Assembly: GCA_001399795.1 (NCBI GenBank)
Contig: LIHK01000008.1
Coordinates: forward strand, 1-43,519
Source of the DNA: Candidatus Bathyarchaeota archaeon BA2
GTDB taxonomy: Archaea > Thermoproteota > Bathyarchaeia > Bathyarchaeales > Bathyarchaeaceae
Direction: 5' to 3'
DNA length: 43,519 nt
Both the position numbers and the translations under genes were made by a program. Positions 14,659 to 22,816 of the stretch are shown one piece after another (the first letter of the stretch is position 1; each line of letters begins with the position of its first letter). A model generated the notes under the pieces. It ran no database searches. It was not told the DNA's origin and saw nothing but the letters and a program-made list of their open reading frames with translations.

Positions 14659-15861
14659 ATGGTTGGCATAGTCGGGAAACCTAACACAGGCAAGTCCACG
14701 TTCTTCTCTGCGGCAACGCTGGTTCCAGTGGAGATTGCAAGTTACCCCTTCACAACCATAAAGCCAAATCGAGGAATAGGGTACCTGCGGACCCCTTGCG
14801 TGTGTAAAGAGTTTGACGTAAAAGACAACCCAAAAAACTCCATATGCTTAGATGGAATCCGATTAGTTCCGGTTGAGTTAATCGATTGTGCTGGGCTGGT
14901 TCCCGGCGCTTGGCAAGGACGGGGACTAGGAAACCAATTCCTAGACGAAATCAGGAAGGCAGATGCCCTCATTCACATAGTTGACGCTGCAGGAACAACA
15001 GACTCTGAGGGAAAAATGTGCAAGCCGGGGACCCACGATCCCGTAGAAGACGTGAAGTTCTTGGAAACAGAGATGACCATGTGGCTGACCCAAATGTTGA
15101 AGAGGGACTGGCCCAAAACGGCCAGAACAGCCGAGTCAGGTAAGGAAGACCTCATCTCCATACTTGAAACCCGCCTAAGTGGACTAGCCATTAGAAGAAA
15201 CCACATAATTGAGGCACTGAGAAAAACGGGGCTGAACGCGGAAAAACCCACCTTCTGGAGCGATGATGACTTGATAAGGCTTCTAGACGAGTTGAGAAAA
15301 ATCTCCAAACCAATGCTGATTGCCGCAAACAAAATCGACATTCCAACAGCAGAGGAAAACGCTGAGAAATTGAAAGAACTAGGCTACATGGTTATACCCT
15401 GCTGCGCAGAAGCGGAGCTGGCGCTGAGGAGAGCCGCTGAAAAAAAGCTGATCGACTACAGGCCAGGAGACTGCAGCTTCACCATCATGAAACCCGAGGA
15501 ACTAACAGACGCTCAAAGTAAGGCGTTGAAAGTGGTTCAAGAAGGGATACTGCAGAAATTCGGATCCACTGGCGTCCAAGAAGCCATCAACACGGCTTTC
15601 TTTAAACTCCTAAACATGATAGTTGTTTATCCCGTGGAAGACCTAGAACACCTTAGCGACCATAATGGGCGAGTGCTTCCCGACGCATACGTTGTACCCT
15701 ACGGCACAACAGCGCGCCAACTAGCCTACACGATTCACACAGAATTGGGGGAAAGTTTCATCTACGCAATTGAGGCTCATGAGAAAAAAAGAATTGGAGA
15801 AGATCACGTGCTGAAAGACAGGGACGTGATTTCTATAGTAAGCGCAAAGAAAAGAGGGTAA
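14659..15861 (+). CDS. Archaeal YchF/Obg-related translation-associated GTPase
   Basis: P-loop NTPase of the Obg-YchF group, which associates with ribosomes. Seen: G1 GIVGKPNTGKSTFFSAATL, G3 region VELIDCAGLVPGAWQGRGLG, G4-type AANKIDIPTAEE, and a C-terminal TGS domain (YVVPYGTTARQLAYTIHTEL). An archaeal-specific cysteine pair CVCKEFDV stands after G2. Length from ATG 14659 is 400 residues, normal for the family; the longer frame to 14623 adds unconserved residues. A TATA-like catttaaac near 14610 precedes it. Convergent with the prenyltransferase gene. Transcribed alone. Confidence 0.92.
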   Translation: MVGIVGKPNTGKSTFFSAATLVPVEIASYPFTTIKPNRGIGYLRTPCVCKEFDVKDNPKNSICLDGIRLVPVELIDCAGLVPGAWQGRGLGNQFLDEIRKADALIHIVDAAGTTDSEGKMCKPGTHDPVEDVKFLETEMTMWLTQMLKRDWPKTARTAESGKEDLISILETRLSGLAIRRNHIIEALRKTGLNAEKPTFWSDDDLIRLLDELRKISKPMLIAANKIDIPTAEENAEKLKELGYMVIPCCAEAELALRRAAEKKLIDYRPGDCSFTIMKPEELTDAQSKALKVVQEGILQKFGSTGVQEAINTAFFKLLNMIVVYPVEDLEHLSDHNGRVLPDAYVVPYGTTARQLAYTIHTELGESFIYAIEAHEKKRIGEDHVLKDRDVISIVSAKKRG

Positions 15862-15880
15862 CCGCCAATACCTTTTGCTT

Positions 15881-16663
15881 TCATTCACCGAAACGTCTTT
15901 TACGTCTCTGATAAGTTCGAACCGCCCGCAAAAGGTCTATCCGTCGAAAGTCCGGCCAGTTTACGTCCAAAAAGCAGAGTTCACTGTATGCGCATTGCCA
16001 CAAGAGAAAGCCGCTCAGTCTCTCTTCTCCAGAGGTTCGAATGATGAGGTCGGGATCCTGATTGGGCATATGGGCGGTGTATAAGTATCTCTCAAAAAGC
16101 TCCTCATTTATATCCTTGGGAGTCAAGTCTCCGCTTTCCAATTTTTTAGCAATTTTTCTGGTTGCGTCAACAATCTCCGCCCTTCCACCATAAGCTAGAG
16201 CCACGTTCAAGAAGCGCTCGTCATAATCCTTCGTAGATTCCTCTACTTGCCTAATCATTTCTTGAAGTTTTTTGGGCAAGAGATTAAGCCGTCCTATAGC
16301 CTTGACTCGAACTTTATGTTTGTGAATGTTTTCGTCTTTGAGAACCTCGCGCAGCTTTTCCTCGGCGATCCGCATGATCTCTTTCACTTCTTCTTTAGGG
16401 CGTTTGAAGTTTTCAGTTGAAAAGACGTAGAGAGTAGCCGATTTCACATCTAAATCTAAGCACCACTTCAGCAAATCCCCAACTTTCTCGGCGCCATAAT
16501 GGTGACCAACCGCTGGGTTCAAAGACCTCTCGGAAGCCCACCTTCGATTTCCATCGAGGATTATGGCTACATGTTCTGGCTTTGTTCCACCCTTCACTTG
16601 GTGCCATAGCCATTTTTCATACAGCTTATAGATTCCAAGCACAGACAGTAAACCATGCAGCAT
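15881..16663 (-). CDS. uppS: Cis-prenyltransferase (polyprenyl diphosphate synthase, UppS family)
   Basis: Condenses isopentenyl diphosphate in cis to make the polyprenyl phosphate carrier used for glycan assembly on the archaeal membrane. Seen: the catalytic HVAIILDGNRRWASER near residue 31, HHYGAEKVGDLLKWC, ATLYVFSTENFKRPKEEV, ALAYGGRAEIVDA, and PDLIIRTSGEERLSGFLLWQ. The 260 residues are the usual length. It lies three bases after the MTA phosphorylase gene and is the last of a DUF373-MTAP-UppS run. The name follows the bacterial family; archaeal products vary in chain length. Confidence 0.92.
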   Translation of the reverse strand: MLHGLLSVLGIYKLYEKWLWHQVKGGTKPEHVAIILDGNRRWASERSLNPAVGHHYGAEKVGDLLKWCLDLDVKSATLYVFSTENFKRPKEEVKEIMRIAEEKLREVLKDENIHKHKVRVKAIGRLNLLPKKLQEMIRQVEESTKDYDERFLNVALAYGGRAEIVDATRKIAKKLESGDLTPKDINEELFERYLYTAHMPNQDPDLIIRTSGEERLSGFLLWQCAYSELCFLDVNWPDFRRIDLLRAVRTYQRRKRRFGE

Positions 16664-16666
16664 TCT

Positions 16667-17494
16667 TTAACCCCGAAACCTTGCATCCTTAAGCGCGTGC
16701 GAACAAGGACATCGACGACCCTCTGGTAAGTGCGCGATGGTTTCTCTTAAAATTTGCTCAATAACCGGCATTTTCTCTTTAGCCATTTCAGCCACCTCTT
16801 GGGCGGTTAGCCGTTGCTGAATTCCAGCCGCCATGTTTGAAACGAAGCATATGGTTGCGTAACACATCTCAAGTTCACGTGCAAGCACAGCTTCAGGTGC
16901 CACTGTCATTCCCACGACATCGCAACCCAACCGTCTAAACATCTCGATTTCTGCAGGGGTTTCAAATCGGGGGCCCTCAGTGCAAACTAGAACAGCTCGA
17001 TTCCACACTTGCGTACAGCGTTCCTTTATCGTCCTAATCAATAACGAACGAACCTCCGGACAGAATGGCTGAGACACATCCACATGTGTAACAGGGGCAT
17101 CGTCATAAAAGGTGAGTTGTCGAAGCTTGGTAAAGTCGATCAAATCATGCGGAACTACTAGGTCACCAGGCTTAAAATCGCCATTTATGGCGCCCACGGC
17201 ATTTGTTGCGACGATCCGTTTAACACCCATTTCGAAGAGGACGTAAATGTTGGCTCGATAGTTCACCTTATGGGGAGGAATAGAGTGGCGAAGGCCATGA
17301 CGGAGCAAAAAAGCGACGCGTTTTCCACCAATCTCACCGATTGATATGGGAGATGGGAGTCCGTAAGGGGTTCCCACTCGAATTTGCTCCATGTCTTTTA
17401 TCAAGGCTTCTAGACCAGATCCGCCAATTATCGCTACGTCAGCCTTCCGTAAACTCCTCAATTTTCTTTCCTCTCTCCCTGAAAAAGCTGGCAT
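16667..17494 (-). CDS. mtnP: S-methyl-5'-thioadenosine phosphorylase (purine nucleoside phosphorylase family)
   Basis: Cleaves methylthioadenosine with phosphate to adenine and methylthioribose-1-phosphate in methionine/polyamine salvage. Seen: IIGGSGL at the phosphate site, FLLRHGLRHSIPPHKVNYRA, the block TNAVGAINGDFKPGDLVVPH, CTEGPRFETPAEI, VGMTVAPEAVLA, and a C-terminal CPCSHAL CxC pair known from thermostable archaeal enzymes. The first codon at 17494 overlaps the preceding DUF373 gene by 56 bases; a TTG at 17461 after gaggaaag gives a cleaner N-terminus (RSLRKADVAIIGG). Probably translationally coupled with DUF373. Confidence 0.9.
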   Translation of the reverse strand: MPAFSGREERKLRSLRKADVAIIGGSGLEALIKDMEQIRVGTPYGLPSPISIGEIGGKRVAFLLRHGLRHSIPPHKVNYRANIYVLFEMGVKRIVATNAVGAINGDFKPGDLVVPHDLIDFTKLRQLTFYDDAPVTHVDVSQPFCPEVRSLLIRTIKERCTQVWNRAVLVCTEGPRFETPAEIEMFRRLGCDVVGMTVAPEAVLARELEMCYATICFVSNMAAGIQQRLTAQEVAEMAKEKMPVIEQILRETIAHLPEGRRCPCSHALKDARFRG

Positions 17495-18635
17495 ATTTTC
17501 TTCGCAACAGGAAGCTGACTAAAACGGCGACTACAATTAAGGAAAGACCAGCGATAATAGCAATTACGAGCCCTGCGGAAGGGAAGGCAGGATTTATGAG
17601 AATCTGTGATGCTTGGTGGAATATTGGCCATGACAATCCAACTATAACCACAATGACTGTGGTACGCAACAATCGGAGATCACGTTCGAAGAACCAGCGT
17701 ATCGCCCTGCCGGAAAGCAGAACGCAGATACCGATCACGATAAGAGCTATAGATCCAGAGATAAACCGTCCTGAAAGCGTAGGAAGATGCGTAAGCCATT
17801 CACCAGTACTTGTTGGAGGGGGTTTGATATCAGGTACAGCATTTGCAACAGCTGTTCCCCCTAAATAACATCCAACTATAATCAATAAAATTCCGGCGAC
17901 TGCGGAAAAGCCTGCTATTTGCACGGGATAAGGAGGCGGAGAATACTCTTGCACCCATTTATAGAAACCCGCAGCTGCTTTGTCGAGTCTGAATCCCTTT
18001 ACGAGAAGGAACGTGCCGAGAACTAGGAGGAAAGCTATCCCCATGTAAATCAATTCGAACTTCAGTAACCACAATGTGGCTAAAACAATAAGAAGGATTC
18101 CAGGCAAGCCTAATAAAAGTCGGGAATAACGAGGATTCTCCACAAGCATTTTCAAATACCGAGAAAATAGGGCAACTGTTTCCTCAATTGAACTGCTATG
18201 CTTTACCACAATCCTTCGAACAGAAGTTACGGGAACTCTAGATTCAATCAGAGGCAAAACTGCCCCATCCGTGTAACCATCAGTAATGAGAATAACGTCA
18301 GTCGCGGGGAATTCTTCTAACACTTCGGTGAGCTCAGATACAAGTTGTCTATCTGCCCCTACCCCACCTAGCTCAGAACCCGCTATAGTCGCGATTTGAT
18401 ACTCCTCTCCTTCTTTAGCTCCTTCCTTCAGATTATTATATACTCTAACTGCCTCAAACATGGCATTCGCGTCAGCTTCTTCTGGATCTCGGAGGGCGAG
18501 ACTCGTAGCCGCGTTTATGTTTTCTTTACTTCCAAGGACAGGTGTCTTTATTCCTGCTTTCACGCCGATGTCGTCGTCTCTGTCAACACAGAGAACAAGA
18601 ATGCGCTCCGGCTTTTTTTCCTTAGTTTTCGGCAT
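17439..18635 (-). CDS. DUF373 family membrane protein
   Basis: Archaeal membrane protein of unknown function. The soluble N-terminal half (residues 1-150) starts ERILVLCVDRDDDIGVKAGI and contains DVILITDGYTDGAVLPLIES, the conserved DUF373 blocks. The C-terminal half has about six hydrophobic segments. Start ATG 18635 follows an aggag site; a TATA-like ataaattaaa lies further upstream in the 100-base gap. It is first in the run with MTA phosphorylase and cis-prenyltransferase, hinting at a membrane or lipid-linked role, which is inference from position only. Confidence 0.85.
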   Translation of the reverse strand: MPKTKEKKPERILVLCVDRDDDIGVKAGIKTPVLGSKENINAATSLALRDPEEADANAMFEAVRVYNNLKEGAKEGEEYQIATIAGSELGGVGADRQLVSELTEVLEEFPATDVILITDGYTDGAVLPLIESRVPVTSVRRIVVKHSSSIEETVALFSRYLKMLVENPRYSRLLLGLPGILLIVLATLWLLKFELIYMGIAFLLVLGTFLLVKGFRLDKAAAGFYKWVQEYSPPPYPVQIAGFSAVAGILLIIVGCYLGGTAVANAVPDIKPPPTSTGEWLTHLPTLSGRFISGSIALIVIGICVLLSGRAIRWFFERDLRLLRTTVIVVIVGLSWPIFHQASQILINPAFPSAGLVIAIIAGLSLIVVAVLVSFLLRRKYASFFRERGKKIEEFTEG

Positions 18636-18735
18636 AATTGTTCTCCTATTAGTTTGTTGTTGCTGACTGCTTTAATTTATTTTTCATCTCCTCTTTAAGG
18701 TTCCGATAAAACTATGCCCGTGCAGAGCTTAAGAG

Positions 18736-19599
18736 TTATATCATCCCTTTTTCGGCTAGTATCTTAAATTCCTCCCATGTCAATTTCTCGCCGCGTTTCA
18801 ACTTCTCTAACGCCCTTTCTTCCAGCTCTTTACGGAGTTCACGTTGACGCTTAGCTTGCTCTTTCTCCTCCTCTTTACGGAGTTCTTGTTTGAAAGGCTT
18901 AATCTGACTCAATAGTTCAACGCATTTTTGATGAAGATTCCGGGCTTGCTTTTTGATTTCCACGTATTTTTGATGTGTACTGTCTGCCTCAACCTTGAGG
19001 TTACGAGCTTTGTCCAAGGTTTCAAGCATTTCTTCATGAAATTTTTGACTTTGTTGGGCAAGTTCTGAAAGTTTTTCATGATAAGTTTTGGCTTTGGTTT
19101 CGAGCGCTTTCTCTTCGGCTCGCAGTTCCATGAGTTCCTCTTTCGATTTTTTTATCTGTTTTTGAGTTAATAGTTGGCTTTCAAGAAGTCTCACCTGATC
19201 GATCAGCGGTTCCTCCTCTTTAACGGTAAGAGGGGTAGTTTGAATTTTCCACTCAAGGTTTTCAATTTCCCTTTGTATATCACGCATGCTTCGTGGGGGC
19301 TCCTTTTCCGTGAGGCTCCTCATGTTTTCCTTTAGCTTCAAAATTTGGGCACGTGTTTCTCTAAGCTTCTCCTTCGCTTTTTCACGCAGACTTTTGAACT
19401 CTCGAACCTTCTCGTTTATTGCGTCGCGTTTTTCTTTGAGGCCAGCAACTTCCATCCGTAACTTTTTGATTTGCTCGTGAATAGAGTTTCTTTTCTCAGC
19501 CCATTTTTGAGCTTCCAAGTTTAGCTTGTCTCGTTCTTCTTTTAGTGATGAGAGTTCTCGGTCTAGATCTTCGATTCTTTGTTTAAGGGACTCAAGCAC
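18736..19599 (-). CDS. Coiled-coil protein
   Basis: Nearly the whole 287-residue protein is charged coiled coil (heptad-rich from residue 1 to about 255), ending in a short conserved-looking tail GEKLTWEEFKILAEKGMI. Similar coiled-coil proteins with this LTWEEFK...EKG tail are widespread in archaea; their role is unknown. The start overlaps the end of the Thg1 gene by eight bases, so it belongs to the AcdB-Thg1-coiled-coil run. No transmembrane segment or signal peptide is seen. Confidence 0.8.
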   Translation of the reverse strand: MLESLKQRIEDLDRELSSLKEERDKLNLEAQKWAEKRNSIHEQIKKLRMEVAGLKEKRDAINEKVREFKSLREKAKEKLRETRAQILKLKENMRSLTEKEPPRSMRDIQREIENLEWKIQTTPLTVKEEEPLIDQVRLLESQLLTQKQIKKSKEELMELRAEEKALETKAKTYHEKLSELAQQSQKFHEEMLETLDKARNLKVEADSTHQKYVEIKKQARNLHQKCVELLSQIKPFKQELRKEEEKEQAKRQRELRKELEERALEKLKRGEKLTWEEFKILAEKGMI

Positions 19600-20345
19600 T
19601 TTTCTCTCTTCCTTTGCTTGGTTTTGCCCACCTAAGAATTTGTTGAATCAGGCTTCTTCCCTCTTTTGATGAAAAGAGGGGAAGATTCCAATTCTCTCTG
19701 ATTCGCCGGCGCATTACTACCTGTTTTTTCACCTGCTTTTGGTACGGTTCCCTGTAGATGAGGATTCCTCTCCGTTGCCAAGCTGGTGTTTTGGCTAGGT
19801 TGAGGCCTTGGCGAAAAAGAGTCTCGTGTAGTTCCTTTGTTTTTAGCCCCTTCAACATTTTTGCAGCTTCTGAGGGTTTGTGTCCGATTCTTCTAAAAAG
19901 CCAGTAGGCGTAGGCGTTGTTATGGTTTCGCCAAGCGTCTCTTTGTCTCCAAGTTAAGTATTCTACTATCTTTTCTTGGGAGGAAACGATTATGCGTGAA
20001 TCAAAAGCGGCAATTAGGGTTTTCTTGAAGAGCTTTGCAACGCTTAAGGAAAACGCGCTGGAGGCGATGCCAGCGAGAACTGAATTCGTTTTTTCAACCC
20101 TTCTTCTGAAGGGTACGGTGTACAAGAAAAGTACATTAATTTCGTCGCTGGCTACGTAGATTAGAGTTGGGGCTAAGTCACTTTTGTATATGGCCTTGGC
20201 GGACGCAACTAAGCATTTGGCGAATTTTTCGTCAAAAGGCTTCTTGGCGCCAACTTTTTCTGAAATTGCTTGAAATCGTCTTCCGTCAAGTCGGGCGAAG
20301 AATGGGGCATCGGGGGAACTTGAAGTTGAGAGAAGATTTCGTGTT
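19592..20345 (-). pseudogene. thg1: tRNA(His) guanylyltransferase-like protein (Thg1), frameshifted near its start
   Basis: Thg1-like enzymes add nucleotides in the 3'-5' direction to tRNA 5' ends. The protein is readable from about 20340: FFARLDGRRFQAISEKVGAK (metal-binding LDG), then LIYVASDEINVLF, FRRRVEKTNSVL, LTWRQRDAWRNHNNAYAYW, and WQRRGILIY. No usual start codon precedes LDGRRF in this frame. One base offset at the C-run 20312-20316 gives HEIFSQLQVPP, the expected N-terminus, so one C appears to be missing. A start codon for that piece is also not obvious. Either a sequencing error or a real break; everything downstream is intact. It sits between AcdB and the coiled-coil gene. Confidence 0.75.
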
Positions 20346-20362
20346 TATGATTGTTGGAGTCC

Positions 20363-21070
20363 CTATTCCAGTATGATTCTTGCATCGACCGTTTTTGCTC
20401 CCTTCGCGTAAACCATAATGGGGTTTAAGTCAAGCTCTTTGATTTCTAGGTGGTCCATAACTAACTTTGAGGTGTTTAACAAAATTTTTACGATGGAATC
20501 GATGTCTGCAGGGGGCTGACCTCGATAGCCCTTAAGGACAGGATAGGCTTTCACTTCTGTTATCATTTCCCGAGCGTCTTGTTCGGTGATTGGGGCGATT
20601 CTGAAGGTTACGTCTTTTAGGACTTCCACAAAGATTCCTCCGAGGCCAAACATTAAGGCTGGTCCAAACTGGGGGTCCTTTGTCGCCCCTACGATGACCT
20701 CGGTTGATGGAGGAGCCATTTCCTGAACCAGAACGCCTGTGATTTTCGCGTCGGGCTTGTGCTTTTTCACGTTTGCCAAGATTTTCTTGTAGGCGTCTTG
20801 AATGTCTTCTGGACCTTTGAGGTTGAGGGCTACTCCGCCTACGTCGAATTTGTGGATAACATCGGGTGAAACTATCTTAAGAACCGTTGGGTAGCCTATT
20901 TCTTCGGCGAACTTCACTGCTTCCTCAGCGGTTTTTGCTACATTGAATTTTGTTACGGGTATTCCGTAATCCATGCATATTGTTTTGGCTTCTGGTTCAA
21001 GTAAGTATTTTCTTCCTTCTTTGCGGGCTTCCTCAAATATTTTGGAAACTTTCTTCGTCAACATCAACAA
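20363..21070 (-). CDS. acdB: Acyl/acetyl-CoA synthetase (ADP-forming), beta (ATP-grasp) subunit
   Basis: ATP-grasp subunit of the archaeal ADP-forming acyl-CoA synthetase, which makes ATP from acyl-CoA at the end of peptide or sugar fermentation. Seen: YGIPVTKFNVAKTAEEAVKF, VLKIVSPDVIHKFDVGGVAL, VLVQEMAPPSTEVIVGATKD, FGPALMFGLGGIFVEVLKDV, and ELDLNPIMVYAKGAKTVDAR. Length 235 matches stand-alone beta subunits. The alpha (CoA-binding) subunit is not in the window. Start could be M1 or M3. Thg1 follows closely on the same strand. Confidence 0.92.
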   Translation of the reverse strand: MLMLTKKVSKIFEEARKEGRKYLLEPEAKTICMDYGIPVTKFNVAKTAEEAVKFAEEIGYPTVLKIVSPDVIHKFDVGGVALNLKGPEDIQDAYKKILANVKKHKPDAKITGVLVQEMAPPSTEVIVGATKDPQFGPALMFGLGGIFVEVLKDVTFRIAPITEQDAREMITEVKAYPVLKGYRGQPPADIDSIVKILLNTSKLVMDHLEIKELDLNPIMVYAKGAKTVDARIILE

Positions 21071-21086
21071 CCTTCTGGAAGTAGAG

Positions 21087-21235
21087 ATGTACTACGCTTT
21101 TCTTGTTTCTAACTCTTTTGCATTTTTAACCTTAAACTCTACGCCAAGTATGTTAGCATCTCTTCCTATCCCAGAGAAGACTCACTATCGCTGTCCCTAG
21201 TGTGGCTACGAATTTCCAAAGAAAAAAGCAAAGAT
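21087..21235 (+). pseudogene. Possible zinc-ribbon gene relic with an in-frame TAG
   Basis: A plus-strand frame from ATG 21087 reads into EKTHYRCP, a TAG at 21198-21200, then CGYEFPKKKAK. A zinc-ribbon knuckle of the form RCPxCGYEF is thus interrupted exactly at the variable residue, most simply by a lysine or glutamate codon mutated to TAG. The frame then runs into the opposite-strand NrdG gene without a proper stop, so this is more likely a relic than a working gene. Confidence 0.25.
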
Positions 21236-21946
21236 TTATCTTAATTTTACATTTGGAAGCAATTCTTGCACCATGGTTAAGAATGTTTTCATTTCCTCGT
21301 CTGTGAAAGGTTTTAGCTTGCTAAAGGCTGGGTCCAGAGTTTTCTTTCCGAGACTGACATCGAACTTCTGTAGCACATATTTTTTGCAGCCCTTTATGCT
21401 GTTGCATAGTTCTTTTATATCTTCCTCTTCGTGGAGCGTGGGAACTACTGTGGTTTTGAACTCGTAATCCATGTTGGATTCTAGTAGGATTTTCATAGTT
21501 TCCTTCACTTTTCCAAGAAGCTTCTCAGCGTTGATGCCTGTTACCTTGGAATATTTTTCCACAGTCAACGGAGCCTTAACATCTAGTGCTATGTAGTCAA
21601 CGAGTCCCTTTTCAATTAGTTCTTTCACCATAGTCGGGTTGGTTCCATTAGTGTCTACCTTAACCAGAAAGCCCATTTCCTTTAACTTTGAACAGAGGTC
21701 TGGCAGGTCGCTGTGAAGTGTCGGCTCTCCGCCTGTTATGCATACGCCGTCGATCCAGTTTCTTTGCTTCTTCAGATAATTCTCCACTTGCTCAAAAGGA
21801 ATGGTCTTTTCCTTTTCGGGATGAAGAACAAGGGCAGGGTTCTGGCAGAAGGGGCAACGAAAGTTGCAGCGTGAGAGGAAGAGGACAGAGGATACTTTTC
21901 CGTCCCAATCCACTAAACTGAGGTCGATAACTCCCTTTATCTCCAT
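21236..21946 (-). CDS. nrdG: Anaerobic ribonucleotide-reductase activating protein-like radical SAM enzyme
   Basis: Glycyl-radical activase of the NrdG/PflA type. The opening MEIKGVIDLSLVDWDGKVSS and LSRCNFRCPFCQNPALV (CxxxCxxC near residue 27) are typical, followed by VCITGGEPTLHSDLPDL and VKVDTNGTNP, and IALDVKAPL. Length 236 is usual for the NrdG2 group. The reductase NrdD itself is not in the window, so the partner is unproven. It ends 165 bases from AcdB and the two may be separate transcripts; the gap holds the zinc-ribbon relic at 21087-21235. Confidence 0.85.
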   Translation of the reverse strand: MEIKGVIDLSLVDWDGKVSSVLFLSRCNFRCPFCQNPALVLHPEKEKTIPFEQVENYLKKQRNWIDGVCITGGEPTLHSDLPDLCSKLKEMGFLVKVDTNGTNPTMVKELIEKGLVDYIALDVKAPLTVEKYSKVTGINAEKLLGKVKETMKILLESNMDYEFKTTVVPTLHEEEDIKELCNSIKGCKKYVLQKFDVSLGKKTLDPAFSKLKPFTDEEMKTFLTMVQELLPNVKLR

Positions 21947-22001
21947 CCAGCAATCACCTTCCCAAAGATTCCAACACTAGGTTAGTGAAGTATGTACTGA
22001 T

Positions 22002-22418
22002 CTAGAGATGCTTCGTTATCTTTGGTTCCAACATTTGTCTAGGCATCGCGCCGACTATCCTGTCTACGAGATTCCCATCCTTGAAAACTAACAGCGTGGG
22101 AATACTCATTATCTGGTACTCCATGGCAACTTCCCGATTCTCATCCACGTTCAGTTTCCCAAACAAAATTTTTCCAGCGTAGTCTCGCGCCATTTCTTCT
22201 ACGACTGGGGCAACTATGTGGCAGGGGGAACACCAAGGTGCCCAACAGTCAACAACCACTAGGGGATGTCCATGGACTATTTCTTTAAAAGTTACATCAG
22301 TTACCTCGACTGGTTTATTCGTAGCCGATTTATTTTCCCTCTTGGTTTCGCTGGTTTTTTTCATTAAGTGCTCAAATTTCCTTTGCCTTATCTTTTCCAG
22401 CTCCTCATCCTCTACCAT
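22002..22418 (-). CDS. trxA: Thioredoxin
   Basis: Cytoplasmic thiol-disulfide oxidoreductase. Active site WAPWCSPCH near residue 64, then FGKLNVDENREVAMEYQIMS and the cis-proline block IPTLLVFKDGNLVDRIVG. An N-terminal extension of about 35 charged residues (EDEELEKIRQRKFEHLMKK) precedes the fold, as in several archaeal thioredoxins. The active-site dipeptide is Ser-Pro rather than the usual Gly-Pro. It is transcribed toward the NrdG-like gene with a gap of 55 bases. Confidence 0.93.
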   Translation of the reverse strand: MVEDEELEKIRQRKFEHLMKKTSETKRENKSATNKPVEVTDVTFKEIVHGHPLVVVDCWAPWCSPCHIVAPVVEEMARDYAGKILFGKLNVDENREVAMEYQIMSIPTLLVFKDGNLVDRIVGAMPRQMLEPKITKHL

Positions 22419-22453
22419 AAGACAAGCTCCTAAGCCTTTCGTCCATCTACGCC

Positions 22454-22699
22454 TTATTTATATAGGTTTCTAAACATCTGAATAGTTGTTTCATGGTGCG
22501 CGTGACTAATTAGCACAGCCTCTGTTTTTCGTAGGTCTATGCCCATAATTTCTATGTTATGTAAGAGAATGTTGGATGCGGGTCCTGTGTCCATTATGAG
22601 CGCCAATTCGCCACCACTTATTTCGGCTTTTACGAAGAAAGATAAACCATGTTTAGCCAAAAGGTCAGGTTTATCTGTGTTAGCGGAGTCGTCAACCAA
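22454..22699 (-). pseudogene. N-terminal fragment of a metallo-beta-lactamase-fold protein
   Basis: About 80 residues read like the start of an MBL-fold hydrolase: LTILVDDSAN, LAKHGLSFFVKAEISGGELA, LIMDTGPASNILLHNIEIMG, LISHAHHETT. Intact members have H-x-H-Y-D-H-T-G at that last point and go on for about 200 residues; here the motif degenerates and the frame stops. The first codon would be TTG 22699, and an upstream stop leaves no better start. The fragment is therefore almost certainly a truncated relic. It is divergent from NadA. Confidence 0.6.
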
Positions 22700-22816
22700 G
22701 ATTGTTAGGCTCTACTTTCTTAATTATCACTCAATACGCCGCCCTGCCCTTTTCACTCTTAAAAACAGCAAAGATATATGTTTCCGTGTTCTTAGGAACT
22801 CTTCTAATCACAAAAG

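Noticed and set aside
18396-18698. Plus-strand frame opposite DUF373
   Set aside because: Shadow frame in antisense to a clear gene.
21198-21200. TAG as a pyrrolysine codon
   Set aside because: The frame has no proper end and overlaps the opposite gene; no pyl gene is in the window. A relic is simpler.
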